From the NCBI GenBank assembly GCA_963715445.1, contig OY970240.1, positions 1,240,001 to 1,304,000 on the forward strand: a stretch of 64,000 nt of DNA. Reading direction: 5' to 3'. The notes under the pieces are model-generated. The model was not told the origin of the DNA. It saw only the letters and a list, made by a program, of their open reading frames with translations, and ran no database searches. Below, in pieces: positions 32,947-41,274 of this stretch (the stretch's first letter is position 1; each line of letters starts with the position of its first letter). Source of the DNA: JAAYBF01 sp963715445. GTDB taxonomy: Bacteria; Actinomycetota; Thermoleophilia; Solirubrobacterales; Thermoleophilaceae. A program made the translations under genes and the position numbers.

Positions 32947-34428
32947 TCAGGAGACGACCGGCTCGGCCCCCTGCGACTTGGCCTCGATGTCGGCCAGCTG
33001 ATCGTCCACCCAGTCGCCCGGGTTGCGGGCCATCACGACGCTCTTCAGGCCCTCGGCCCGCCATGAGCGCTCCTTGGCGGACATCGTCAGCGCGCGGTGG
33101 ATCGCGTCGGCCTGCTCCTGGACGTCGAAGGGGTTGACCGAGAGGGCGAAGTCGGCCAGCTCCTCGTGCGCGCCCGTGTTCTCGGACAGCAGCGAGACGC
33201 CGTGGCGCTCGTTGACGAGCGGCCCCTCCTTGGCGATCAGGTTCATCCCGTCGAACATCGCGTTGACCATCAGCAGGTCGTAGTGCTTGTAGGCGGCGAT
33301 CGCCTCCTCGAGGTTCTCGCGCAGGCGCAGGTCGATCGGCATCCAGTCGGTGGTGCCGTGCCGGTGGTTGACCACGGCGACCAGCGCCTCGATTCGCTCG
33401 ATGTACTCCGCGTACTCGGGCACGTCCTGGCGCGAGGGGATGAGGTGGGCGATGAAGGTGACCTGCTCCTTGAACTCCGGGTGCTGGTCCAGGAACAGGT
33501 CGAAGGCGGTGAACCCGCGCAGGATGTTCTTTGAGAGGTCCGCGCGATCGACGCGCAGGATCAGGTGCTCGCGCCTGCGGCGCAGGATCTCGCGCTCGTA
33601 CTCGTGGACGGCAGGCCGCTGGGCGGTGCGCCTGAAGGTGTCCGTGGAGATCGGGAGGGGGTAGGCGCGCACCCATACCTCCCGATCCTCGAAGCGCACT
33701 ACACCCGCCCGCTCGTCGACCTCGAGGTCGAACAGCTCGCGGCAGCAGAGGAGGAAGTTGCGCCGGTAGGCGCGGGTGTGGAAGGCGACGATGTCGTTCG
33801 AGAGGATGCCCTCGAAGATGTCCTCGCGGATGTCGCGCGGGAGCACGCGCCAGGCGTCCGGCTGGGTCCACGGGATGTGCACGAAGTGGTGGAGGAACGC
33901 GTCGGGGCGCTCCTGCCGGATGTACTTCGGCGCCAGGTAGAGGTGGTAGTCGTGGAGCATCACCACGGGCTCGTTGACGCCCTCGATCTCCTCCAGCACC
34001 GCGCTCGCCATGTCGCGGTTGACCGCGCAGTAGCCCTCCTCGTAGGCCTGGACCTCCCTGCGCCCGATGTCCGGGGCGTTCGAGAGGTCCCAGAGGTAGT
34101 GCTGGATGAACCACAGCATCGGGTTGGCGACCACGTTGTAGAACTGGTCGTAGGCCTCCGGGTTCGACACGACCATCCGCACCCGGTAGGTCACGTCCTC
34201 GAGCTCGCAGGCAAAGCTCTTGCCCCCGTGGCGCTCGGCCATCTCCGTGTCCTCGTCGGACATCGCCGACGCCACCCAGAGCGCGTCGCGGTGGTGGACG
34301 AGGCCGGTCAGGGCAGTGACCAGGCCGCCGCCTCCGCGTGCGGCGGAGAGGCCGCCCTCCTCGTCGCGCTCGAAGGTCGCCGGGCCCCGGTTGGAGACCA
34401 GGACTAGGTGTCGGCCGTCGGTGCTCAA
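32947..34428 (-). CDS. GT20 family glycosyltransferase (trehalose-6-phosphate-synthase-like)
   Basis: 493 aa. GT20 features: SNRGP at the N-terminus with a glycine loop GGGGLVTALTGL, VMLHDYHLYLAPKYIRQERP, FVHIPWTQPDAWRVLP, and the phosphate-binding R-x-D-x-x-K element as RADLSKN (about 294-300). The C-terminal half has MNLIAKEGPLVNERHGV and LSENTGAHEELADFALSVNP. OtsA enzymes normally have K-G in the R-x-D-x-x-K motif; here it is K-N, and NERHGV replaces the usual region, so the acceptor may differ from glucose-6-phosphate. No OtsB phosphatase is adjacent. It lies 13 nt downstream of a TreT-like GT4 gene. Confidence 0.8.
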   Translation of the reverse strand: MSTDGRHLVLVSNRGPATFERDEEGGLSAARGGGGLVTALTGLVHHRDALWVASAMSDEDTEMAERHGGKSFACELEDVTYRVRMVVSNPEAYDQFYNVVANPMLWFIQHYLWDLSNAPDIGRREVQAYEEGYCAVNRDMASAVLEEIEGVNEPVVMLHDYHLYLAPKYIRQERPDAFLHHFVHIPWTQPDAWRVLPRDIREDIFEGILSNDIVAFHTRAYRRNFLLCCRELFDLEVDERAGVVRFEDREVWVRAYPLPISTDTFRRTAQRPAVHEYEREILRRRREHLILRVDRADLSKNILRGFTAFDLFLDQHPEFKEQVTFIAHLIPSRQDVPEYAEYIERIEALVAVVNHRHGTTDWMPIDLRLRENLEEAIAAYKHYDLLMVNAMFDGMNLIAKEGPLVNERHGVSLLSENTGAHEELADFALSVNPFDVQEQADAIHRALTMSAKERSWRAEGLKSVVMARNPGDWVDDQLADIEAKSQGAEPVVS

Positions 34429-34441
34429 GCTGAGAGTTCGA

Positions 34442-35686
34442 TCATCGTGCCTCAGAGAAGATACGGAGCCAGTCGCGCAGCAGGCGTGGAGTAAGGAAGT
34501 GGGTCCGCACGAGCTCCTTGCCGGCGCGCCCGAGGCGCTGGCCCAGATCCGGGTCCTCGAGGAACTCCAGCGAGCGGCCGGCGCACTCCTCCGGGGAGGA
34601 GACGAGGAAGCCGGTCTCGCCGTCCTGGACTTGGAGGGGGATGCCGCCGACGTCTCCGCCGATGAAGGGGCGGCTCTTCCAGAGCGCCTCCGAGACGGTC
34701 AGCCCGAACCCCTCACGGGTCGACTTCTGGATCATCACGTCGGCCTGGGACTGGAACGCGTTGACCTCGATCGCGCCCACGTTGTTGAAGTTATTGAGGA
34801 TGTGGATGTCCGGGTCGCCCTCGGCGTGGGCGATCGTCTGGTTGAAGAAGTCCCAGCCCTCGGGGTCGTCGGTGGCCATGGAGCCGACCAGCGCCAGCTG
34901 GACCTCCGGCATCACCTCGTTGACGCGCCGGTAGGCGTCGATCACGCCGATCGGGTCCTTCCAGGGGTCGAAGCGCGACACCTGGCAGATCAGCGGCCGG
35001 TCGACGTCGATCCCGAACTGGTCGCAGACGAAGGCGGCGTCCTCGGGCGACAGGCGCATGTTCTTTGGGGAGAGGGGGTCGATCGCCGGCGGGACGATGT
35101 GGACGTTCGGCAGGCCGTTGCGCGAGCGCAGCGCGCTCGGCACGTACTTGTCCATGTGGAACAGCGCGTCGTCGTAGCCGGAGATCAGCGGGGCGAGCCG
35201 CTCGATCGCCGTCGGGTTGGGCTCCGACAGGTCGATGTGGCAGCGCCAGATCCACCGCTCGGCGCGCTCCGGCACGTGCTCGCGGATCGCGGCGGGCTGC
35301 GGGTCGTGGACGATGATCACGTCCCAGTCGCCCTCGATCTCGTGCGAGTTGAGCTCGTTGTACTTGGCGTAGATCTGCCACTGCTCGGGGGTCAGGTCGT
35401 GGGGATCCCCCTGCAGCGCGTTGTGGAGCTGCTTGGTGACGTTGTAGAACTCCTCGCGGCCGAGCATCACCTGCCACTCGACGTGGATCCCGACGTCGGC
35501 CATCAGCGGCACGAGCGTGTAGAGGATCTCGGAGACGCCGCCCCCGAAGGCCGTCGCCGAGAGGTGCAGCACCCGGAGCCCCTCCAGATCCCCGGCCAGC
35601 TCGCGCACCTCTTCCACGAGCGGCTTGCCGGCGAGGTGGGTGTAGTCGCTGAGCCCCTTGTGGGGAACAGGGACGGGCTGCAGCAT
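34442..35686 (-). CDS. GT4 family glycosyltransferase, trehalose synthase (TreT)-like
   Basis: 414 aa GT-B enzyme. TreT-like strings: LHLSATAFGGGVSEILYTLV, EEFYNVTKQLHNALQGDPHD, VHDPQPAAI, WRCHIDLSEPNP, CQVSRFDPWKDPIGVIDAYR, and the donor-site ending KSTREGFGLTVSEALWKSRP with GGIPLQVQDGETGFLV. TreT joins NDP-glucose and glucose into trehalose in one step. The gene starts by a 1-nt overlap with the RsbW-like gene and is followed by the GT20 gene, so both make or modify a related non-reducing glycoside. Exact product uncertain. Confidence 0.82.
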   Translation of the reverse strand: MLQPVPVPHKGLSDYTHLAGKPLVEEVRELAGDLEGLRVLHLSATAFGGGVSEILYTLVPLMADVGIHVEWQVMLGREEFYNVTKQLHNALQGDPHDLTPEQWQIYAKYNELNSHEIEGDWDVIIVHDPQPAAIREHVPERAERWIWRCHIDLSEPNPTAIERLAPLISGYDDALFHMDKYVPSALRSRNGLPNVHIVPPAIDPLSPKNMRLSPEDAAFVCDQFGIDVDRPLICQVSRFDPWKDPIGVIDAYRRVNEVMPEVQLALVGSMATDDPEGWDFFNQTIAHAEGDPDIHILNNFNNVGAIEVNAFQSQADVMIQKSTREGFGLTVSEALWKSRPFIGGDVGGIPLQVQDGETGFLVSSPEECAGRSLEFLEDPDLGQRLGRAGKELVRTHFLTPRLLRDWLRIFSEAR

Positions 35687-36048
35687 CAGGCGCTGAGTCG
35701 TTTGACCAGCACGGTCCGCCCCGGGGCGAACTCGGACTCGTCGACGGTCGCCCGGACGATCGCGCGCGACAGCTCCTGGTCCTCGGACTGCGCCCCCTCG
35801 GGCGCGGACAGCTCGAGCTCGAGCCGGTCCTCGGAGAGCCGGAATATGAACTCGAGCTCCGGATCGGAGCTGTCGGTGTCGCCGACGAAGTCGGATGCCG
35901 CCTCGGTGATCGCCAGCTTCAGGTCGGCGACCTCCGTCGGCTCCAGCGGGGTCAGGCGGCAGATGGCGGAAAGCGCCAAGCGAGCGAGCACCAGGTATCC
36001 CGGCTTCGCCGGAACCCTGAGGTGGATGTCGCGGCTCGCGACGCTCAC
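35686..36048 (-). CDS. Degenerate RsbW-like (HATPase_c) anti-sigma-type protein
   Basis: 120 aa that follow RsbW/SpoIIAB along the first half: RVPAKPGYLVLARLALSAIC and VADLKLAITEAASDFVGD. The N-box, normally EACTN, reads EAASD, so the Mg-binding Asn is missing. The G1 element (normally DEG) reads PEG and the glycine-rich lid is absent, the protein passing directly to a final strand RTVLVKRL. It is predicted not to be an active kinase but may still bind a partner. It stands between a two-component system and two glycosyltransferase genes. Confidence 0.75.
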   Translation of the reverse strand: MSVASRDIHLRVPAKPGYLVLARLALSAICRLTPLEPTEVADLKLAITEAASDFVGDTDSSDPELEFIFRLSEDRLELELSAPEGAQSEDQELSRAIVRATVDESEFAPGRTVLVKRLSA

Positions 36049-36081
36049 GCTTTCAACCTACCCGGAAGTAGCGCTATGCCG

Positions 36082-37509
36082 TCATGGGGCGCCGGGCAGC
36101 CGGAGCTCGAAGGTGGCTCCGGCAGCGCCGTCGAGCGCCTTGAGCGAGCCCTGCATGCGCTCCGCGAGCTCGCGGGCTATGGCGAGGCCGAGCCCGGCGC
36201 CGCGCGCGGCGTCGCCCGTCACGAAGCGATCGAAGACCGGGATGTCGGTGGGCAGCCCCGGCCCGTCGTCGGCGACGGTGAGGGTCGCGGCCCCCTGGCC
36301 GTTGCCCTCTGCGGTCACGCGGACGGTGGCGCGCTCGGGGGTGTGGCGCAGCGCGTTGTCGAGGAGGATGCGGATGATCTGGGCGGCACGCTCCCGGTCG
36401 CAGTGCGCCCCGATGCCGCTCGGCGGCAGGCGCAGGTCGAGCGTCACCGCGCGCTCCCTGACGGCTGGCATGAACTCGTTCGCCACGGCTCGGGTCACCT
36501 CCGTGAGGTCGACCTCGTCCAGGTCGAGCGCGACCGATCCGGCGTCGAGCCGGGACAGGTCGAGCAGATCGACGGCGAGCTTCTGGAGCCGCTCCACCTG
36601 CTCCGCCATCGTGTCCAGGAACTCGCGCCGCAGCTCCTCGTCGAGGTCCTCGTTGCGCAGCAGCTCCAGGTAGCCGCCGAGCGAGAAGATCGGCGTGCGC
36701 AGCTCGTGCGAGGCCGTCGCGACGAACTCCTTGCGGGCGATGTCGACCTGACGCAGCTTCTCCTGCATCTCGTTGAAGGCCTGGGTCAGCTGGCCGAGCT
36801 CGTCACTCGAGTCCACCGGCAGCGGCTCGGCGTGGCGCCCCGCCGCGACCGCGACGGCGGCCTCCTCGAGGCGGCGGACCCTGCGGGCCAGCGCCTGCGC
36901 GATGCCGTAGCCGCCGAGCAGCGCCACGAGCAGGGCGGCGCCGCCGGCCACGAGCAGGCGGTCGCGCACGAACGAGACCGTCTCGGCGGCCTCCTCGAGA
37001 CTGCGCGAGTAGATGGCGACCCGATGGAAGCGCCCGCGGTACCGGAGCGGCTGGGCGACCTGACCCAGCTCCTCGCCGCGGAAGCGCATCGCGTCCGAGG
37101 CGAGCCCGCCCGCGCGCAGGGCGGCGAGCGCGAGCGCGGGGTTCTTGGGGACCTTGCGCTCCTCGCGGGAGTCTGTGATCACGTAGAAGGCCTCACCGGC
37201 GCGGCGCAGCGACTGCTGCACGCCGAACACGGTCAGGCGCGCGTCGGCGGCGTCGGCGATCGATCGCACCTGGCGGTCGAGCGCCGCGGCCGGGATGTCG
37301 GGATCGCGCGAGAGCGCCTCGAGCGAGGCTCGCGAGCCGTTGGCAACGCGAGTGAGGTCCTGAAGCGTCTGCCGGCGCAGGTTCGACTCGAGCTCCGGGA
37401 CGACGGTGAGGTAGAGGACGGCGAACGCGAGCGCGGTGGTCGCGAAGAACAGCAGCGCGAGCTTGTTGGGCAGCGACCACAGCCGCGGCCTGCGCGCGGG
37501 CTCGATCAT
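36082..37509 (-). CDS. Sensor histidine kinase
   Basis: 475 aa from ATG 37509. Layout: transmembrane helix (about 15-35), extracytoplasmic sensor region (about 36-165), second helix (LLVAGGAALLVALLGGYGIA), HAMP domain with DELGQLTQAFNEMQEKL, DHp domain with the phospho-accepting histidine in ATASHELRTPI (about 268), and the ATPase with NALRHTPE (N box), DDGPGLP (G1) and GAGLGLAIARELAE (G2). It overlaps the response regulator stop by 4 nt, so the two form a pair. Signal unknown; position upstream of trehalose-type genes suggests osmotic or envelope stress. Confidence 0.93.
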   Translation of the reverse strand: MIEPARRPRLWSLPNKLALLFFATTALAFAVLYLTVVPELESNLRRQTLQDLTRVANGSRASLEALSRDPDIPAAALDRQVRSIADAADARLTVFGVQQSLRRAGEAFYVITDSREERKVPKNPALALAALRAGGLASDAMRFRGEELGQVAQPLRYRGRFHRVAIYSRSLEEAAETVSFVRDRLLVAGGAALLVALLGGYGIAQALARRVRRLEEAAVAVAAGRHAEPLPVDSSDELGQLTQAFNEMQEKLRQVDIARKEFVATASHELRTPIFSLGGYLELLRNEDLDEELRREFLDTMAEQVERLQKLAVDLLDLSRLDAGSVALDLDEVDLTEVTRAVANEFMPAVRERAVTLDLRLPPSGIGAHCDRERAAQIIRILLDNALRHTPERATVRVTAEGNGQGAATLTVADDGPGLPTDIPVFDRFVTGDAARGAGLGLAIARELAERMQGSLKALDGAAGATFELRLPGAP

Positions 37510-38219
37510 CGATCGCGGAAGCGGTAGCCGACGCCGCGCACGGTCAGCACGAGCTCCGGCAGCTTGGGGTCCCGCTCGAGCTTCTCCCGCAGATGGCGGA
37601 TGTGGACGTCGACGGTGCGGGGGTCGCGGTAGGCGGAGTCGCCCCAGACGCGCTCGAGCAGCGTCGAGCGCCCGTAGACGCGGCCGGGGTGCTCGGCGAG
37701 CGCCGCCAGGATCTCGAACTCGACGTAGGTGAGCCTGACCATCTCCTCGCGGATGAACACCTGGCGCTTGTCGTAGTCGATGCGCAGGTCGCCGTCCTCG
37801 AGCGCGGCCCGGCCCGGGTCCTCGTCGCGGGCGATCTGGGCCCTGCGCAGCACAGCCTTGACGCGGCTGCTGAACTCGCGCACCGAGAAGGGCTTGGTGA
37901 TGTAGTCGTCCGCTCCGAGCTCGAGGCCGACGACCTTGTCCACCTCCTCGGCGCGGGCCGTGAGCATGATGATCGGGACGGAGCTGGTGGCTCGCACCTG
38001 GCGGCACACCTCGAAGCCGTCGATCTGCGGCAGCATCAGGTCGAGCACGAGCAGGTCGAACGTGTGGTCGTTCACGCGGTCGAGCGCCTCACGGCCGTCT
38101 GAGGCGCAGACCACTTCGTAGCCCTCCTTGCGGAGCGAATATGCGAGCAGCTTCTGCACCGACTGCTCGTCGTCCACCAGGAGGATTCGTGGAGCCTGTG
38201 GAGCCATTGGCGATGACAC
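37506..38219 (-). CDS. OmpR/PhoB-family response regulator
   Basis: 237 aa. Receiver domain with acidic pocket LLVDDE, phospho-acceptor D60 in LLVLDLMLPQIDGFEV, the Thr in IMLTAR and the Lys in ADDYITKPF. The C-terminal winged helix contains VRLTYVEFEILAALAEHPGR and PRTVDVHIRHLREKLERDP ending in VRGVGYRF, as in PhoB/MtrA. It is the first gene of the minus-strand run to 32947 and is divergent from the M28-like gene with a 64-nt gap that should contain both promoters. Confidence 0.95.
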   Translation of the reverse strand: MSSPMAPQAPRILLVDDEQSVQKLLAYSLRKEGYEVVCASDGREALDRVNDHTFDLLVLDLMLPQIDGFEVCRQVRATSSVPIIMLTARAEEVDKVVGLELGADDYITKPFSVREFSSRVKAVLRRAQIARDEDPGRAALEDGDLRIDYDKRQVFIREEMVRLTYVEFEILAALAEHPGRVYGRSTLLERVWGDSAYRDPRTVDVHIRHLREKLERDPKLPELVLTVRGVGYRFRDR

Positions 38220-38283
38220 CGGAGGACAGGGCCGCCCGCGCCTGCTGAGGATTGTAGGTTGGGAGCGACGTGGGGAAGCTGGA

Positions 38284-40062
38284 TTGATCGAGCCGAGGAT
38301 CTACCGTGCCGCCTTCGTGCCGGCGCTGCTGGCCGTCGTGCTCGTCATGTTCTCGCTCGAGAGCAGGCCGCGGCCGCTGCCGCAGGGCCTCGCGGCGGAC
38401 GTGCTGTTCGACGGCGAGCAGGCGGCCTCCGCCGCGCGGCAGATGGTGTCCGAGCACCCCGACCGGCGCGCCGGAACCGTGGGGGCCGACCTCGTCGCCA
38501 CGGAGGTGGCAGACGGCTTCCGGAGCCGGGGCCTCGCCGTCGAGCGGCAGGAGTTCGAGCAGGACGAGAGGGAGCTGGTCAACGTGATCGGCCGCCGGCC
38601 GGGCAGCTCCCGCCGCCAGGTCGTCGTCGTGGCGGCGCGCGATGCCGCGGGCGTTCCCGACGGTCCCGGCAGCGCCTCGGACACGGCCGCGCTGCTGGAG
38701 ATAGCGCGCGTCTTCGAGGGCAGGCCCTCGCGCAAGACGCTCGTGCTCGCCTCCGTGGACGGCTCGACCCTGGGGCAGCTCGGTGCGCGGCACCTGGCTG
38801 AGAACGGGCTCGGGGACCCGGAGCTGGTGGACGCCGTGCTCGTGATCTCGAGCCTGGGCGCGAGCGGCGGGCAGGCGCCGTCGATCCTCACCTGGGGCGG
38901 CGGCGTGGACCGCACCGGCCTCGGCCTGTATCGGACGGTGGCCGCATCGCTGCGCGAGGAGGTGGGAGCCCCGGCCGCCCAGGCGAGCCCGCTCGGTCAG
39001 CTGGCGCGGCTCGCGTTCCCGCTCGGCTTGGGCGCGCAGGGGCCGCTGCTCGCCGAGGGCTACGACGCGGTGCGCATCTCCGGCGACGGAGAGCGAGCGC
39101 CGGACGCAAACGACGCGCGGTCGAGCGATGTGGACGCGGAGCGCCTCGACGCCCTCGGCCGCACCGCCCTGCGCACGATCGCGGCGCTCGACCAGGGCCC
39201 GCGCCCCGAAGGCCCTCCGCGTGCATACGTGACGGTCGCCAGCCAGGTGATGCCCGGCTGGGTGTTCGGGATCCTGGCCCTGACGCTGATCCTGCCTGCG
39301 CTCGTGGCGAGCATCGACGCATTCGCCCGCGCACGCCGCCGTCGGATGGCCGTGGGCCCATGGCTCGCGTGGCTGGCGGCGGGGGTGGTGCCGTTCCTGA
39401 TCGGCCTCGGGCTGGCGCATGCGCTGGTGCTGGTGGGCGCCGCCCCGGAGCCCCCGAGCTCGCCCGTGGCGCCCGACCTCTACCCCCTCGACGGCGGCGG
39501 GCTGGCGGTGCTCGGCGCCGTTGTCGCCGCTGTGGCGCTCAGCTGGATCGGCCTCCGGCGCTTCGCGCTGCGCCTCGACCCGGAGCTCTCGGATCCCGGC
39601 CTGCCGGGTGCCGCCGTGGCGATAGCGCTCGTGCTCAGCGCCGCCGCCATCGTGCTGTGGCTGATCCAGCCGTATGCGGCGCTGCTGGCGGTGCCTGCGG
39701 TGCACCTGTGGATCCTCGCGACGCTCGTCGACTCGCCGATGCCGCGTCGCCTGCGCCTGACCATGGTCCTGGCGGGGCTCCTGCTTCCGACGCTGCTGGC
39801 GGTCTACCAGCTGTTCCTGCTCGGAGTGGGCCCGTTGGGAGGGGCTTGGTACCTGTTCCTGCTGCTGACCGGAGGGCACATCGACTTCGGGGCCTTCGTG
39901 GTGGGCGCGACCTTCGCCGCGGCGTTCGCGTCGGTCCTCGGGATCATCCGTCGAGGCGGCCCCGATGACGAGGAGGAGCCCGGACAGGCCACCACCCGCG
40001 GACCGCTCAGCTATGCGGGCCCGGGGTCGCTTGGCGGCACGGACAGCGCACTCCGCCGCTGA
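38284..40062 (+). CDS. M28-like membrane protein lacking peptidase metal ligands
   Basis: 592 aa from TTG 38284. One N-terminal helix anchors an extracellular domain (about 45-310) with the M28 fold pattern, then about eight helices fill the C-terminal half, as in Fxna/ERMP1-type proteins. Active-site motifs are degraded: the usual AHYD reads AARD, the GANDNASG region reads GSASDTAALLE, and the EEE-G element reads VDGSTLGQLG. It is therefore probably an inactive peptidase used for binding or scaffolding. Upstream is the divergent response regulator; downstream the FlgM-like ORF. Confidence 0.7.
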   Translation: MIEPRIYRAAFVPALLAVVLVMFSLESRPRPLPQGLAADVLFDGEQAASAARQMVSEHPDRRAGTVGADLVATEVADGFRSRGLAVERQEFEQDERELVNVIGRRPGSSRRQVVVVAARDAAGVPDGPGSASDTAALLEIARVFEGRPSRKTLVLASVDGSTLGQLGARHLAENGLGDPELVDAVLVISSLGASGGQAPSILTWGGGVDRTGLGLYRTVAASLREEVGAPAAQASPLGQLARLAFPLGLGAQGPLLAEGYDAVRISGDGERAPDANDARSSDVDAERLDALGRTALRTIAALDQGPRPEGPPRAYVTVASQVMPGWVFGILALTLILPALVASIDAFARARRRRMAVGPWLAWLAAGVVPFLIGLGLAHALVLVGAAPEPPSSPVAPDLYPLDGGGLAVLGAVVAAVALSWIGLRRFALRLDPELSDPGLPGAAVAIALVLSAAAIVLWLIQPYAALLAVPAVHLWILATLVDSPMPRRLRLTMVLAGLLLPTLLAVYQLFLLGVGPLGGAWYLFLLLTGGHIDFGAFVVGATFAAAFASVLGIIRRGGPDDEEEPGQATTRGPLSYAGPGSLGGTDSALRR

Positions 40063-40068
40063 GCGGAC

Positions 40069-40353
40069 TTGCACAAGAGCGACGGCCAAATCGTCCAGCA
40101 TGTCGCGATCGCCCTCACGCCCCGGAGCGCACGAGCCGATCGGATGCCCATGGATGAGGCCCTACAGCGCGCAGTCGCGAGCGGGGAGTACCGGATCGAC
40201 GCGGGCGCCGTGGCGCTGGCGATGATCGACCGCGCGCAGACCCTGCGCACCGCGCGGAGGCTGTCAGAGGTGCTCGAAGCCGCGGAGCGACGCGATGTCC
40301 AGTGCGTCCGGGCCGGTGAAGCGGAGCCCTTCCCCATGGAGGACGTGGCCTAG
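40069..40353 (+). CDS. FlgM-like anti-sigma domain protein
   Basis: 94 aa from TTG 40069, or about 69 aa from ATG 40144. The core ALQRAVASGEYRIDAGAVAL followed by AMIDRAQTLRTARRL resembles the C-terminal sigma-28-binding helices of FlgM (pattern I-x-x-G-x-Y-x-V-D-x-x-x-V-A-x-x-M). No flagellar gene is in the window. The last 90 nt overlap the end of thiL on the other strand, so only the first part is free of a competing gene. Start and reality are both uncertain. Confidence 0.45.
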   Translation: MHKSDGQIVQHVAIALTPRSARADRMPMDEALQRAVASGEYRIDAGAVALAMIDRAQTLRTARRLSEVLEAAERRDVQCVRAGEAEPFPMEDVA

Positions 40354-41229
40354 CCGCGTCAGCGGGAGGCCGCTTGTCTCCACCGCCCCCGCCCAGCTCT
40401 CGGGCGCAATCGTGAACAGCAGCTCGTAGTCCTCACCGGCCCCTGCCGCCAGGGAGAGCGCCGCGCGACCAGCCGCCGCGGCGGCCTCCGCGACTCCGGC
40501 GTCGATCGGGATCGCGCCGGTGTCCAGCTCCAGCTGCACTCCGCTCGCCCGCGCGATGTGGCGGGCGTCGGTGGCCAGGCCGTCGCTGAGGTCGATCATC
40601 GCGCTGGCCCCCGCCGCGGCGAGCGCGCGCCCGGCCGCGAGCCTCGGCTCCGGACGGCGATGCCGGGCCCGCAGGGGCGCGGCGAGCGAATCGCTCAGCC
40701 CGGGGGCCTGGCCGGTCAGGGCGAGCAGGCCCGCCCCGGAGCCTCCGAGCGCGCCGGTGACGCCGACCACGTCGCCGGCCCGTGCGCCGTCCCGGCCCAC
40801 GCAGGCGGCCGCTTCGTCGGCCCATCCGGTGACGGCGACGGACACCACGAGCGCTCCGGCTCCCACGACGTCGCCGCCGGCGATCGTCGTGCCGGTGCTC
40901 TCGGCCAGCGCGGCGATGCCGCCCGCCAGGTCGAGGGCGGCGGAGTCCGGGAAGCCCTCGGGAAGCGCGAGCGACACGTACGCCTCTCCAGTGTCGACGC
41001 CCATCGCCGCGAGGTCCGACAGGGCGGTGGCCAGCGCCTTGTGCCCGACGTCCGCCGCGGAGTGGGTCGAGAGGTCGAAGTGGATGCCCTCGGCGACGGT
41101 GTCGATCGAGGTGACGGCGAACGGACGGGAGCGGACCACCGCGGCGTCGTCCCCGCTCCAGCAGACCACCCGCTCGCCGGGCGCGCCGAGCATCTCCCGG
41201 ATCGCCTCGATCAGCGGCAGCTCACGCAC
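40264..41229 (-). CDS. thiL: Thiamine-monophosphate kinase
   Basis: ATP-dependent phosphorylation of thiamine monophosphate to the diphosphate coenzyme. 321 aa of the PurM/AIR synthase fold: VCWSGDDAAVV, TSIDTVAEGIHFDLSTHSAA, DVGHKALATALSDLAAMGVD, AGGDVVGA, and ASAMIDLSDGLATDARHIAR with AGEDYELLFT. Metal-binding aspartates are in place. It follows PBP1A on the same strand with a 45-nt gap. The tail overlaps the FlgM-like ORF. Confidence 0.93.
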   Translation of the reverse strand: MRELPLIEAIREMLGAPGERVVCWSGDDAAVVRSRPFAVTSIDTVAEGIHFDLSTHSAADVGHKALATALSDLAAMGVDTGEAYVSLALPEGFPDSAALDLAGGIAALAESTGTTIAGGDVVGAGALVVSVAVTGWADEAAACVGRDGARAGDVVGVTGALGGSGAGLLALTGQAPGLSDSLAAPLRARHRRPEPRLAAGRALAAAGASAMIDLSDGLATDARHIARASGVQLELDTGAIPIDAGVAEAAAAAGRAALSLAAGAGEDYELLFTIAPESWAGAVETSGLPLTRLGHVLHGEGLRFTGPDALDIASLRGFEHL

Positions 41230-41274
41230 GCCCGACAGTGTGAAGCGCCGGCCTCGTGAGAGGTCGTCAGGCGG

